Positions 14,537 to 22,675 of a stretch of 43,492 nt of DNA are shown here, piece after piece; position 1 is the first letter of the stretch, and each line of letters begins with the position of its first letter. The notes under the pieces were generated by a model. That model was not told the origin of the DNA and did no database searches. It saw only the letters and a list, made by a program, of their open reading frames with translations. The translations under genes were made by a program, and so were the position numbers. The DNA comes from JALYXS01 sp051003795 (lineage in GTDB: Bacteria > Acidobacteriota > Terriglobia > Bryobacterales > Bryobacteraceae): positions 1 through 43,492 of the forward strand of contig JBPCKZ010000181.1 in assembly GCA_051003795.1 (NCBI GenBank), written 5' to 3'.

Positions 14537-15550
14537 CTATTGCAGAGCCCAGTATCCCTCGCGCGTTTTTACCCGAAGCTCCGGCCGGTTCTTCACCGCG
14601 ACCCGGATCGCATGAAACTTCCCCGGTTCCCCGCTCTCCGGCTCAAAGCTGAGTATGTACTGGCGGTGCACCTCTTCGCTCACCAGTTGGATCGCCTGTT
14701 CCAAAGCGTTCTTCTTCAGGAAATTGAAGGTGCGGCCGCCGGTGGTCTTGGTGAATAGGCTGGAAAGATCCGGCTGGCGCAGCCGGATCAGCTCTTCGAT
14801 CGCGTAGAGGCTCCCGCCCGGCCCTAGATCGGCCGGAACCGGGGTGTCGTCGGGGGTTGGGCAGGTAGCGCACTTCCTGACTTTGATCCGTTCGGCTTCG
14901 GGTTTCAAATCCTCAGCGGTCTTGGGTTTCACCGTGAACGGCTCGAGGAGTGGCGAATATGTCAGCCAATAAATCGCGGCATTTAGCCGCTGCGCTCGCT
15001 CCAACGCATCCGGCAGCTTCGCAACGCTGGAGCGATCGCGCTTTTCGGCGATCATGAGCACGATTCGCCGCCGCCCCGGCGGCCGCTGTTCCAGCATCCT
15101 GAGCGCCTGGCACATGGCCTCCAGGGTGTGCGCGCCAGCTCCTTCCTTGCGCAGCATGCGCAGGGAGTGGATGACCAGATCCGGGTTGCCGGTGAACTCC
15201 TGGTGGATCTTCACCTCGTCGCTGAACGAGATCACCGCGGTTTCTCCAGCATCCGCCGCCAGCAACTGGGTAAACAGAATGCCGCTGCCGCCCAGCTTAT
15301 CGATCACCGCTCCGGAATTCGAACTGGTTTGCACCGCGACCACCAGGGAGACGGGATACGTCATCCAATCCATCTGTGTCGCCTGCGCCACATTGTTGTC
15401 GTAGAGAATCAGGTCTTCAGGCGACAGCCCGTCCACGTGACGTCCTTTGGAATCGGTGATGGTGGTGGGCGCGACTACCAGCGGGACGGTGCTTCGGAAC
15501 TGCGCCCGGCCGGCGCAAGCAAGAACAACGATCGCGGCGGCAACACGCAT
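14537..15550 (-). CDS. VWFA-related acidobacterial secreted protein (short form)
   Basis: 337 residues: short signal peptide (MRVAAAIVVLACAGRAQ), then the pre-domain pattern PLVVAPTTITDSKGRHVDGL, then a degenerate von Willebrand A fold (SLVVAVQTSSNSG at the MIDAS position, AVISFSDEVKIHQEFT, RRIVLMIAEKRD, AAIYWLTYSPL). The MIDAS Asp is replaced (VAVQTSS), so metal binding is doubtful. The C-terminal EEVHRQYILSFEP and ELRVKTREGYWA match the conserved end of this acidobacterial family. It probably acts as an exported binding protein. It is a paralogue of the protein at 4530-6563. It stands 46 bases downstream of nothing co-oriented except the cyclase gene, with which it may form an operon. Confidence 0.75.
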   Translation of the reverse strand: MRVAAAIVVLACAGRAQFRSTVPLVVAPTTITDSKGRHVDGLSPEDLILYDNNVAQATQMDWMTYPVSLVVAVQTSSNSGAVIDKLGGSGILFTQLLAADAGETAVISFSDEVKIHQEFTGNPDLVIHSLRMLRKEGAGAHTLEAMCQALRMLEQRPPGRRRIVLMIAEKRDRSSVAKLPDALERAQRLNAAIYWLTYSPLLEPFTVKPKTAEDLKPEAERIKVRKCATCPTPDDTPVPADLGPGGSLYAIEELIRLRQPDLSSLFTKTTGGRTFNFLKKNALEQAIQLVSEEVHRQYILSFEPESGEPGKFHAIRVAVKNRPELRVKTREGYWALQ

Positions 15551-15738
15551 TGGGAAAAGGCTTGCACCTCTCGGTCCAAGAAGTGGGGAGGGTTCCGGCT
15601 GTTCGGATGGAGCGTTGAGAAGTCCGGGTAACGCCCGACCCGACGCGTGAGATTCAAAGCGCTAGGTCGATGAAGATCAGTCACGGTTCCGGTTGTGATT
15701 AATTTTGGATAATAAACGTGCTTTGGGTCACTTGTTTG

Positions 15739-15766
15739 TTGAAACGGCATTAAGGTTGCATATGTT
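15739..15766 (+). promoter_or_regulatory. candidate sigma70 promoter of the OmpA-family gene
   Basis: TTGAAA (15739-15744), a 16-base spacer and TATGTT (15761-15766) lie 30 bases before the ATG at 15797. An AGAGAGG ribosome-binding site follows at 15779-15785. The rest of the 246-base gap from 15551 shows no further clear structure. Confidence 0.45.
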
Positions 15767-15796
15767 CTCATGTCCGAAAGAGAGGTTTGAAAAATT

Positions 15797-17512
15797 ATGA
15801 AAGCTGCCGGATTACTGTTAACGGTGGTCGGGGTACTGGGCGCGCAGATCGTCCCGAATCCGACGCAATCGCCGCGCACTCAGCCGACGGGCGACGGGTC
15901 ACAACCCATTTTCCGTGTGACCGTCGTTTCGAGAACGACTAAAGCTGTTAATTATCATCATCGCCAGGGATCGACGAAGGTCGATTTTCGCGGCACCGCT
16001 TTACTGCCGGACGCTCGCGGTGAAGCCAAGGTAGAGAGCAACACCGGCGCCACCAAGATGAATTTGCACTTCGAGAAGTTGCAACCCGCCACGCGTTTTG
16101 GGCCGGAGTATCTGACCTACGTGCTTTGGGCCGTTACGCCCGAGGGAAGAGCGAAGAATCTCGGCGAGATCGTCGCCAAGGGCGGCGGCGATAAAGCCGA
16201 ACTCGATGCTACCACCGATTTGCAGGCGTTCGGCATGATCGTCACGGCCGAGCCGTATTGGGCGGTGACCCAGCCGAGCGATGTCGTGGTAATGGAGAAC
16301 TTCATCCGTTCCGATACGACCGGAACGATCGAACAGGTCGACGCTAAGTACGAGTTGTTGCAGCGCGGCCAATACATCTCGACGGTGAGCCCGTCTACCT
16401 TGACGGCGTTAACCTCCGATGCCAAAGTTCCGCTGCAACTGCGGGAAGCCCGCAACGCGGTGGAAATCGCGCGTTCGATCGGGGCCGAGAAATACGCGGG
16501 CGATACTTTCCAGAAAGCGCTAATCGACCTGCAGAACGCGAACGACTACTATCGCGGGAAAGGCGGGGATCGGAAGAAGCCGCTTGAAACCGTGGCGCGG
16601 GAAGCGACTCAGATGTCCGAAGACGCCCGCATCATCACGATTCGTAAGCTTCGCGCCGAAGAGTTAGCGGCGGAGCGCGCGGCGGCTGCCCAACGGGAAG
16701 CGGATGCAAAAGCTCAGGCGGACGCCGAAGCCCAAAAACGGGCGCAGGCTGAAGCCGAGACGCTAACGGCCCAGAATGCGAAGGCGGCGGCGGATCGGGC
16801 GCGTTCGCAGGCCGAACTCGCGTCGGCGCAAGCGGCGCGCGATCAGGCAGCGGCGGAAGCGGCTCGGCAAGCGGCGCTCGTTCAACAGCAAGCGGCCCAA
16901 AGCGAAGCGGAAAAGGCTCGTTTAGCCGCGCAACAGGCCGATCAACAGCGGCAGCTTGCGGAACAGCAGAAGCAACTGGCCGAATCCCAAATGCAGAAGT
17001 CCGAAGCCGAAAAGGCGGAAATGCGCCAGCGGCTTTTGACTCAATTGAACCTGATTCTGCAAACGCGCGACTCCGCTCGCGGTTTGATCGTGAACATGTC
17101 GGATGTTCTGTTCGATACGGGCAAGAGTACGCTCAAACCGGGCGCTCGGGAGAAGCTGGCCAAGGTCGGTGGTATCGTCCTGGCATACCCGACTCTCCGT
17201 TTAGCGGTGGAAGGACATACGGATAGCGTCGGCGGAGACTCCTACAATCAGGCGCTTTCCGAGCGCCGCGCGTATTCCGTTCGGGATTATCTGGTGGCGC
17301 AGGGAATCAACGGGAACAGCATCACTGCCATGGGGCTTGGAAAGAGCGATCCGGTTGCTTCGAACGCCACGGCAGCCGGCCGGCAGCAGAATCGCCGGGT
17401 GGAGTTGGTGGTATCGGGAGACGTGATCGGCGGAACGCCCATCGGTCCGACATCGATGCAGCAGCCGACTGGTAACCCGACGGTGAACGGGAACATCCGG
17501 CCAACTCCCTAA
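15797..17512 (+). CDS. OmpA-family peptidoglycan-associated protein with long coiled coil
   Basis: 571 residues. A signal peptide (MKAAGLLLTVVGVLGAQ) leads to an N-terminal beta domain (about 35-200; FRVTVVSRTTKAVNYHHR, GEAKVESNTGATKMNLHFEK). A helical, Ala/Gln/Glu-rich coiled coil spans about 280-415. The OmpA C-terminal domain (about 430-540) contains SDVLFDTGKSTLKPGAREKL, VEGHTDSVGGDSYNQALSER and RRVELVVSG, with the Asp and Arg that bind diaminopimelate in peptidoglycan. The protein probably tethers the outer envelope to the wall, the coiled coil spanning the periplasm. A strong stem-loop follows the stop. Single-gene unit with its own promoter. Confidence 0.9.
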   Translation: MKAAGLLLTVVGVLGAQIVPNPTQSPRTQPTGDGSQPIFRVTVVSRTTKAVNYHHRQGSTKVDFRGTALLPDARGEAKVESNTGATKMNLHFEKLQPATRFGPEYLTYVLWAVTPEGRAKNLGEIVAKGGGDKAELDATTDLQAFGMIVTAEPYWAVTQPSDVVVMENFIRSDTTGTIEQVDAKYELLQRGQYISTVSPSTLTALTSDAKVPLQLREARNAVEIARSIGAEKYAGDTFQKALIDLQNANDYYRGKGGDRKKPLETVAREATQMSEDARIITIRKLRAEELAAERAAAAQREADAKAQADAEAQKRAQAEAETLTAQNAKAAADRARSQAELASAQAARDQAAAEAARQAALVQQQAAQSEAEKARLAAQQADQQRQLAEQQKQLAESQMQKSEAEKAEMRQRLLTQLNLILQTRDSARGLIVNMSDVLFDTGKSTLKPGAREKLAKVGGIVLAYPTLRLAVEGHTDSVGGDSYNQALSERRAYSVRDYLVAQGINGNSITAMGLGKSDPVASNATAAGRQQNRRVELVVSGDVIGGTPIGPTSMQQPTGNPTVNGNIRPTP

Positions 17513-17544
17513 GCCGCAAATAAATTGGCACGCCGCGGAGGAAT

Positions 17545-17580
17545 GCGGATCGAGATCTTCGATCCGCGTCCCCCTTTTCT
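17545..17580 (+). terminator. rho-independent terminator of the OmpA-family gene
   Basis: GCGGATCGA (17545-17553), loop GATCT, TCGATCCGC (17559-17567): a perfect 9-bp stem followed by GTCCCCCTTTTCTT. It lies between convergent genes. Confidence 0.8.
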
Positions 17581-17583
17581 TGC

Positions 17584-18168
17584 TTACGGCGTTTTCTTGC
17601 GGCTGACGACACTCTTACGCGCTTCCGTACGCTTTGCCAGCAGCGGCTCGATTACGGCTCGAAGTTTCGCCTCCTGATCGTCCGTAAAGATCGCGTTGTC
17701 TCCCGAATATTGCGCCTGGATCGTAAAATTGCGGTCGATAAATACGACCTGCGGCATCAACAGTTGCAGCATTTCGGGATGCTGCAGATACGTCAGCACC
17801 GGGCCGCGCTCGCTGAATCCGACTGGAAACCCGGGTTGGAATTTCTTCACAAAATCCGGCACGAACAACGATGCCATGTCTTGGATGGCGCAACCGGCAA
17901 CCTGGAATCCCTTCGGACCGTACTCGGTTTGCAATTTTGAAAGGATGCCGACCGTTTTTTGGCAATGCGGACAGGTGGTCAGCAGAAAAATCAGGGCAAT
18001 AGCTTTCCCGCGGTACTGCGAAATTTGAATCGGCGGCCCGCTGTTCGTCAGAATCGTGAAGTCCGGCGACGGCCGCGGCACTTGATCCGCGAAACACGAG
18101 GATGTCAGTAGCGCCAAAACAGCCGCGATGGCGGGCAGCAGACGAACCTTTCGCCGATTCTCGCTCAT
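17584..18168 (-). CDS. exported thioredoxin-like/redoxin (AhpC-TSA superfamily) protein
   Basis: 194 residues from ATG 18168 (MSENRRKVRLLPAIAAVLAL signal sequence, cleavage or lipid site near 24-27; LTSSC is only a weak lipobox). The thioredoxin fold shows PRPSPDFTILTNSG, the active-site C66-P-H-C69 in FLLTTCPHCQKT, and the cis-Pro strand LLMPQVVFIDRNF. CPHC suggests a thiol-disulfide oxidoreductase of the TlpA/ResA sort, acting in the periplasm on disulfides or haem-protein thiols. The upstream frame extension to 18420 overlaps the next gene and has no secretion signal, so it was not used. Converges on the OmpA-family terminator. Confidence 0.82.
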   Translation of the reverse strand: MSENRRKVRLLPAIAAVLALLTSSCFADQVPRPSPDFTILTNSGPPIQISQYRGKAIALIFLLTTCPHCQKTVGILSKLQTEYGPKGFQVAGCAIQDMASLFVPDFVKKFQPGFPVGFSERGPVLTYLQHPEMLQLLMPQVVFIDRNFTIQAQYSGDNAIFTDDQEAKLRAVIEPLLAKRTEARKSVVSRKKTP

Positions 18169-18209
18169 ACTGTAAATATTAACGCGTTCATTTGCGCGCA
18201 CCGGTGAAA

Positions 18210-19475
18210 CTAGCGCGAGCCGGTGAAACTCTCCGGGTTGCTCCAGCCTTCCTCGCTGCTCACCCTTGTGCCCTCCAGCCGCAACAGAAAGTAGCCGTCG
18301 TCGCCGCGTCCTTCGATCCGCGACGCGGTTCGCGAAGTCACCTCCATGGTCTTCCATTTGCTCGACAGGATCCGCTCGTAAAATTTGAAGTAGCGCCCGG
18401 CAACTTCCGCGCCGGACCATTCGGACGCATACAGAAGCAGCACGCGCTTATCGAATTTGTTCTCGAGAAGACGGTAATCCGCTCCCTTCCAATGGGGACT
18501 GACCTCATCGGCGACTTCCTTCCCCATAAACTGGCTTAACAGAATGGAATGGTCCAGTTCGCCCATGGAACCTTCGACTATTCCACGCGAGCCTTTTGGC
18601 CCATGCGCCAGCTTCACGACCACCGGCTGGACGTTCTCGAAATAAACCGCCGGATGAAGAATTTGCTGCGTCGAAACGGGAGGATGCCGGAAGACATCCG
18701 CGAACGCCGGCTTGCCCATATGGTCGTAGACGGCCTGTTGAAACTGCATGCCTTGCGTATACGGAAACAGCAGCGTTTCGCGCAAGTAGAGCGGCGCGCG
18801 GTCGAAAACCGGATACTGGCCTTTGCTGGAAGCGACGCTTGAATCCGCCGTGCTTGAATCCGCCGTGCTCGAATCCGCGTTGCCGGGAACCTCGCGCGCT
18901 GCCTGCCGGCTGGTCAAGTTCTTGCCGGCTCGCCGCGCCATCACTTCGCCGGTCAGCCACGATGCCTGGCCTTCGACGACAGCCTGCCGCGCCAGGGACT
19001 TCTCGCTATCTTTCTGCGCCTTCTTGGTGTATTTGTCCAGCGAATAGTTTTGGTCGGCCAAAGCGTGCGCAAGCTCATGCACCAGAGCCACATTCCGCAT
19101 TTCAGACGGAGCCCAATCCGTGATGAAGAGCTTCTTGCGATGGAAATCGTAGAAAGCGGCGGCCTGTTCGGTGAGCAGATCGACGGTTATTTTCTTCAAA
19201 TCGAAATCGGCCGGCACGAATCCGAATTTCTTCAACGTCAGCTCTTCGGCTTTCAGATCTTCCGGTTTCACCACTTCTTCAATCCGCTCCCGCAGGAATC
19301 GATTCACCTGATCGCGCGTGATCGATTCAAATGCCACCGGATGGCGCACCGGAAATCCGGTAATGCCGGAAAGCTCTTGCAGGATGCCGTCGATCTCGGC
19401 CCGCGCGGGGAGTGAAGCCGTTCCGGCGAACAAGGCCGAAGCGGCGGCGAGCGCCAACCCCAAAAACCTATTCAT
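18210..19475 (-). CDS. secreted HExxH metallopeptidase-like protein
   Basis: 421 residues with a signal peptide (1-26, ending PARA). A zinc-peptidase motif HELAH lies at 133-137 in VALVHELAHALADQ; Glu168 in VVEGQASWL, 31 residues on, is a plausible third ligand, so a gluzincin-type site is likely. Residues about 200-213 are a low-complexity ADSSTADSST stretch made by three 15-bp DNA repeats. I do not recognise a named family beyond the motif. The ATG overlaps the MFS gene end by 8 bases, indicating a two-gene operon (MFS then peptidase). Substrate unknown; it presumably acts in the periplasm. Confidence 0.75.
   Translation of the reverse strand: MNRFLGLALAAASALFAGTASLPARAEIDGILQELSGITGFPVRHPVAFESITRDQVNRFLRERIEEVVKPEDLKAEELTLKKFGFVPADFDLKKITVDLLTEQAAAFYDFHRKKLFITDWAPSEMRNVALVHELAHALADQNYSLDKYTKKAQKDSEKSLARQAVVEGQASWLTGEVMARRAGKNLTSRQAAREVPGNADSSTADSSTADSSVASSKGQYPVFDRAPLYLRETLLFPYTQGMQFQQAVYDHMGKPAFADVFRHPPVSTQQILHPAVYFENVQPVVVKLAHGPKGSRGIVEGSMGELDHSILLSQFMGKEVADEVSPHWKGADYRLLENKFDKRVLLLYASEWSGAEVAGRYFKFYERILSSKWKTMEVTSRTASRIEGRGDDGYFLLRLEGTRVSSEEGWSNPESFTGSR
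18837..18881. repeat. three tandem 15-bp repeats within the peptidase gene
   Basis: GCTTGAATCCGCCGT occurs perfectly at 18837-18851 and 18852-18866, then as GCTCGAATCCGCGTT at 18867-18881. The period is a multiple of three, so copy number changes keep the reading frame and vary a hydrophilic linker (ADSST units). Confidence 0.85.
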
Positions 19476-20769
19476 TTTGCCAGTTCACTTTCAGGAGGCG
19501 CACGCCGAAGATCAGAGCCGCGAGAAACGCCAGGATGCCGCCCAGCCCGACGGTGATTCGCGCTCCAAACGAGCGTGCCAGAGCTCCCGCGGCCAAACTG
19601 CCAAACGGCCCCAAGCCGACCACCATCATGGCGTAGAGCGCCATAATTCGCCCACGGAAGTGATCCGGAATGGTGGTTTGGATCAGGGTGTTGGCCGACG
19701 CCATTTGCCGCATGACGCTGAAGCCGATAAACGGCATGACCGCGAGACTCAGCCAGAAAGACGTGGACCAGGCGAACAGCAGATAAGCCGCGCCGAGCGA
19801 TACCGCGCTGAAGACGATTACGCGATTCAGTCCTTCAATTTGAGAACGGCCGGCGAGGAACAGCGTTCCAATCACCGCGCCCGCGCCCATGGCGCCCATC
19901 AGAAACCCAAGCCCTTGCGAACCGCGATGAAAAATGTCTCCCGCGAAGAACGGCATCAGCACCAGAGCGGGAGTGCCGGCCATGGTCATTACCCCGAGCA
20001 TCAGCAGCAGCGTACGAAAAGATCGATGGCGATAAGCGAAATCAAAACCTTTCTTCAGGTGGATCCACGGCGGTTCATGCGTTTGCTTGCGGGGCCGCGG
20101 CAAACGCATGGCGAGCAGGCAGCCGATTACCGCGAGAAAACTGAATCCGTTCACCAAAAAACAGATCCCTTCGCCGAAACCCGCCACGATCAATCCAGCG
20201 ACTCCGGGACCAACGATTCGCGCGGCATTGAAAATCGTCGAGTTCAGGGAAATGGCGCTAAGCAGATCTTCTTTGCCGGTCAACTCGACAATTAGCGACT
20301 GGCGCGCGGGAATATCGAAGGCGTTGATCGCGCCCAGAACGACTGCCAGGGTCATGATTTGCCAGATCTGAATGGTGCCCGCCAGAGTCAAACCCGCGAG
20401 CAGAAATGCTTGCAGCATCGATAGCACCTGCGTCGCGACGACGATTCGATGGCGCGAAAAGCGATCCGACGCCACGCCGCCAAGTGCGCCCAAAGCAAAA
20501 ACGGGAATCTGCGTGCAAAACCATGCGGTGCCGAGCAGCAGTTCCGAGTGCCGCAGGCGGTATACCAGCCAACTGATGGCCACGCTCTGCATCCAGGTGC
20601 CGATGAGCGAAATTACCTGCCCGGCGGTGAAAAGACGAAATTCCCGGTGGCGCAGCGCGCGAAAGGCCTGCGTGGGCCCGCGCGCCCCTCCTCGCGGGAT
20701 GGCGGGAGCGGCAGGTTCGGAAAATGGGGGAGTAGCGAGGAGTTCGAATTCCCGGCTCGGATTCACCAT
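19468..20769 (-). CDS. MFS transporter (EntS-like, MFS_3 type)
   Basis: 433 residues, about 12 hydrophobic helices after a 40-residue cytoplasmic N-terminus. It contains FRLFTAGQVISLIGTWMQ (helix 1), the MFS loop GVASDRFSRHR between helices 2 and 3, AFDIPARQSLIVEL and the second-half loop PDHFRGRIMALY. These match the MFS_3/EntS branch, which exports siderophores and other small molecules by proton antiport. The substrate is not evident here. Its 3' end overlaps the peptidase start by 8 bases. The start at 20769 lies 70 bases from the divergent small gene. Confidence 0.88.
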   Translation of the reverse strand: MVNPSREFELLATPPFSEPAAPAIPRGGARGPTQAFRALRHREFRLFTAGQVISLIGTWMQSVAISWLVYRLRHSELLLGTAWFCTQIPVFALGALGGVASDRFSRHRIVVATQVLSMLQAFLLAGLTLAGTIQIWQIMTLAVVLGAINAFDIPARQSLIVELTGKEDLLSAISLNSTIFNAARIVGPGVAGLIVAGFGEGICFLVNGFSFLAVIGCLLAMRLPRPRKQTHEPPWIHLKKGFDFAYRHRSFRTLLLMLGVMTMAGTPALVLMPFFAGDIFHRGSQGLGFLMGAMGAGAVIGTLFLAGRSQIEGLNRVIVFSAVSLGAAYLLFAWSTSFWLSLAVMPFIGFSVMRQMASANTLIQTTIPDHFRGRIMALYAMMVVGLGPFGSLAAGALARSFGARITVGLGGILAFLAALIFGVRLLKVNWQNE

Positions 20770-20802
20770 CCAGATTAAACCCAGGATAGCGCGCCGCCGC
20801 GC

Positions 20803-20832
20803 TACAATAGGGCTTCAAGTCTAACCGGGAGA
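20803..20832 (+). promoter_or_regulatory. -10 box and ribosome-binding site of a small gene
   Basis: TACAAT at 20803-20808 is a good -10 hexamer (no clear -35). GGGAGA at 20827-20832 is a strong ribosome-binding site 7 bases before the TTG start at 20840. Together they support expression of the 44-residue protein. Confidence 0.5.
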
Positions 20833-20839
20833 AACCAAG

Positions 20840-20974
20840 TTGGCGGACGACAAACTGTATAAAGCGGAATATTTGGGAAGCGGGACGTTCGTTATCAGCA
20901 AACCGAAACGCAAGAAGACCAAAATCCGGCAGTCCAATTTGAAGAACCCGCAGCGGGGCTCGCGTAAAAGCTAG
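20840..20974 (+). CDS. small basic 44-residue protein
   Basis: I found this by reading the gap between the MFS and M28 genes. TTG (20840-20842) opens a 44-codon frame ending in TAG (20972-20974). The product starts MADDKLYKAEYLGSGTFVIS and ends in a very basic tail (KPKRKKTKIRQSNLKNPQRG then SRKS). A GGGAGA site with ideal spacing and a -10 box upstream support a real gene. The basic, unstructured tail recalls small ribosome- or nucleic-acid-binding proteins, but I do not recognise a family. It would otherwise be an unexplained 240-base gap between divergent and convergent genes. Confidence 0.6.
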   Translation: MADDKLYKAEYLGSGTFVISKPKRKKTKIRQSNLKNPQRGSRKS

Positions 20975-21013
20975 CGCCGCTTTCACGGCTGTAAAGAAGC
21001 GGGATTACCCCAC

Positions 21014-22675
21014 TCAGCGCATCGTCGCTTCGCGTTTAGCCTTGAACTCCGTGCCGGGCTTCCATTCCGGGAATTTATCGCCCTGCGCGACGCGGTATCC
21101 GATCTCGAATAGCAGCCGCAAATCGTCCACCGCGCCCGATAGATCCCAATCCGGCTTCACTTCGTCCGAAACCTTGTGGTAATCGTTCGCGGTGTAGTCT
21201 TCGCGCTTCTTCCGCCCGTAGCCTTCCGGCTTGCCGATGTAATCGACGCCCGATTCCGCATCGAGCGCGGGAACCCCTTGCTTGGCGAATTCGAAATGAT
21301 CGGAACGGTAAAAATGCCCCTTCTCCGGCTCGGCATCGCCCTCGATAATGCGGCCACCTTGTTCTTTCGCGACATCCCGCGCGATGTCGTCCAGCGTCGT
21401 ATTTCCCAGCCCGACAATCACGAAATCCTTGGTGCGCCCCCACTGGTTAATACCGTCCATGTTGATATCGGCCAATGTCTTTTTCAGCGGATAGAGCGGG
21501 TTTTCGGCGTAATACTTCGCGCCCAGCAGCCCCTTCTCCTCCGCCGTCACCGATAGAAATAATATCGAGCGTTTCGGCGCGGGAGAAAGCTTGGTATAAG
21601 CGTCCGCGATCTCGAGCAGCGCGGCGGTGCCCGACGCATTATCCAACGCTCCGTTGAAAATCTGATCGCCCTTCAACGACGCATCGCGGCCCAGATGATC
21701 CCAATGGGCCGTGTAAATCACGTACTCGTCCTTGAGCGCGGCGTCGCGGCCTTCGAGCTTTGCAATGACGTTGTGCGAATCCACTTCCCGCAGCGTGTTG
21801 CGCACGTCGAAGGTGGCTTTGGCATTGAGAGGCACCGGCTTGAAATCTTTCTTGACGGCGGCCCGCTTGAGCGCGCCGAGATCCTGCCCCGCCATGGCGC
21901 AAAGCTGTTTGGCTTTATCGAACGTCATCCAGCCTTGCACCGGGACGTGGCCCATGTTCTTGTCCGGCCGCGCGATTTCAAAATTTTCGCGCCCCCAGCT
22001 TCCGCTCACGACTTCGAACGGATAGCCGGCGGGACCGGTCTCATGAATGACGATCGCCGCCGCGGCGCCCTTCTCCGAGGCGATCTCATACTTGTAGGTC
22101 CAGCGCCCGTAATACGTCATGGCACGCCCCTTGAACATCTTATCGTCGAGCTTCGAAGGGTCGCTCGGATCGGGCACGGCGGGGTCGTTGATCAGCATCA
22201 GGATCGTTTTGCCCTTCACATCGAAGCCTTTGTAATCGTCCCAGCCGTACTCGGGCGCAACCACGCCATAGCCCACGAACACGACTTGGGAATTATCCAC
22301 CTTGGTTTCGGGAACCAAGCGGTTCGATCCCGCGATGTAGTCCACCTTGGGAGTCATCGGCAGCGGCTTGCCTTTCACCGCGATCGATGCCTTGGTGTCC
22401 GATTGAAAACCGACCAGCGGCACGTTTTGCAGATAAGTTCCGTCCGGATTGCCCGGCTTCAGCGCCATCTTCCGGAACTGATCGGTTAAATACTTGATGG
22501 TGAGCTCTTCGCCCTTGGTGGCCGGGGCGCGGCCTTCGAATTCGTCGGAGGAGATGACTTTGATTTTCGATAGCAGGTCGTCCGCTTGGATGGAATCGAG
22601 CGCCGGCCGGAGATCGGCGCTTTTGTTAGCGCATCCGGTCAACACAAGGGCCAATGCCATGCATGTTTTTTTCAT
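21014..22675 (-). CDS. M28-family zinc aminopeptidase lipoprotein
   Basis: 553 residues. Lipobox L12-T-G-C15 after MKKTCMALALV marks an exported lipoprotein. A PA (protease-associated) domain at about 110-260 is inserted before the peptidase. The M28 ligands are visible: H and D in YTAHWDHLGRD, D in GALDNASGTAALLE, the Glu pair in VTAEEKGLLGAKYY, D in DINMDGINQWG and H in YRSDHFEFAKQGVPA. It should remove N-terminal amino acids from peptides using two zinc ions outside the cytoplasm. Its ATG overlaps the previous stop as ATGA, so it is translationally coupled to the propeller gene. Confidence 0.92.
   Translation of the reverse strand: MKKTCMALALVLTGCANKSADLRPALDSIQADDLLSKIKVISSDEFEGRAPATKGEELTIKYLTDQFRKMALKPGNPDGTYLQNVPLVGFQSDTKASIAVKGKPLPMTPKVDYIAGSNRLVPETKVDNSQVVFVGYGVVAPEYGWDDYKGFDVKGKTILMLINDPAVPDPSDPSKLDDKMFKGRAMTYYGRWTYKYEIASEKGAAAAIVIHETGPAGYPFEVVSGSWGRENFEIARPDKNMGHVPVQGWMTFDKAKQLCAMAGQDLGALKRAAVKKDFKPVPLNAKATFDVRNTLREVDSHNVIAKLEGRDAALKDEYVIYTAHWDHLGRDASLKGDQIFNGALDNASGTAALLEIADAYTKLSPAPKRSILFLSVTAEEKGLLGAKYYAENPLYPLKKTLADINMDGINQWGRTKDFVIVGLGNTTLDDIARDVAKEQGGRIIEGDAEPEKGHFYRSDHFEFAKQGVPALDAESGVDYIGKPEGYGRKKREDYTANDYHKVSDEVKPDWDLSGAVDDLRLLFEIGYRVAQGDKFPEWKPGTEFKAKREATMR

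Noticed and set aside
19318..20295. 325-codon plus-strand open frame
   Set aside because: Antisense to the MFS transporter; strongly charged, no domain pattern.
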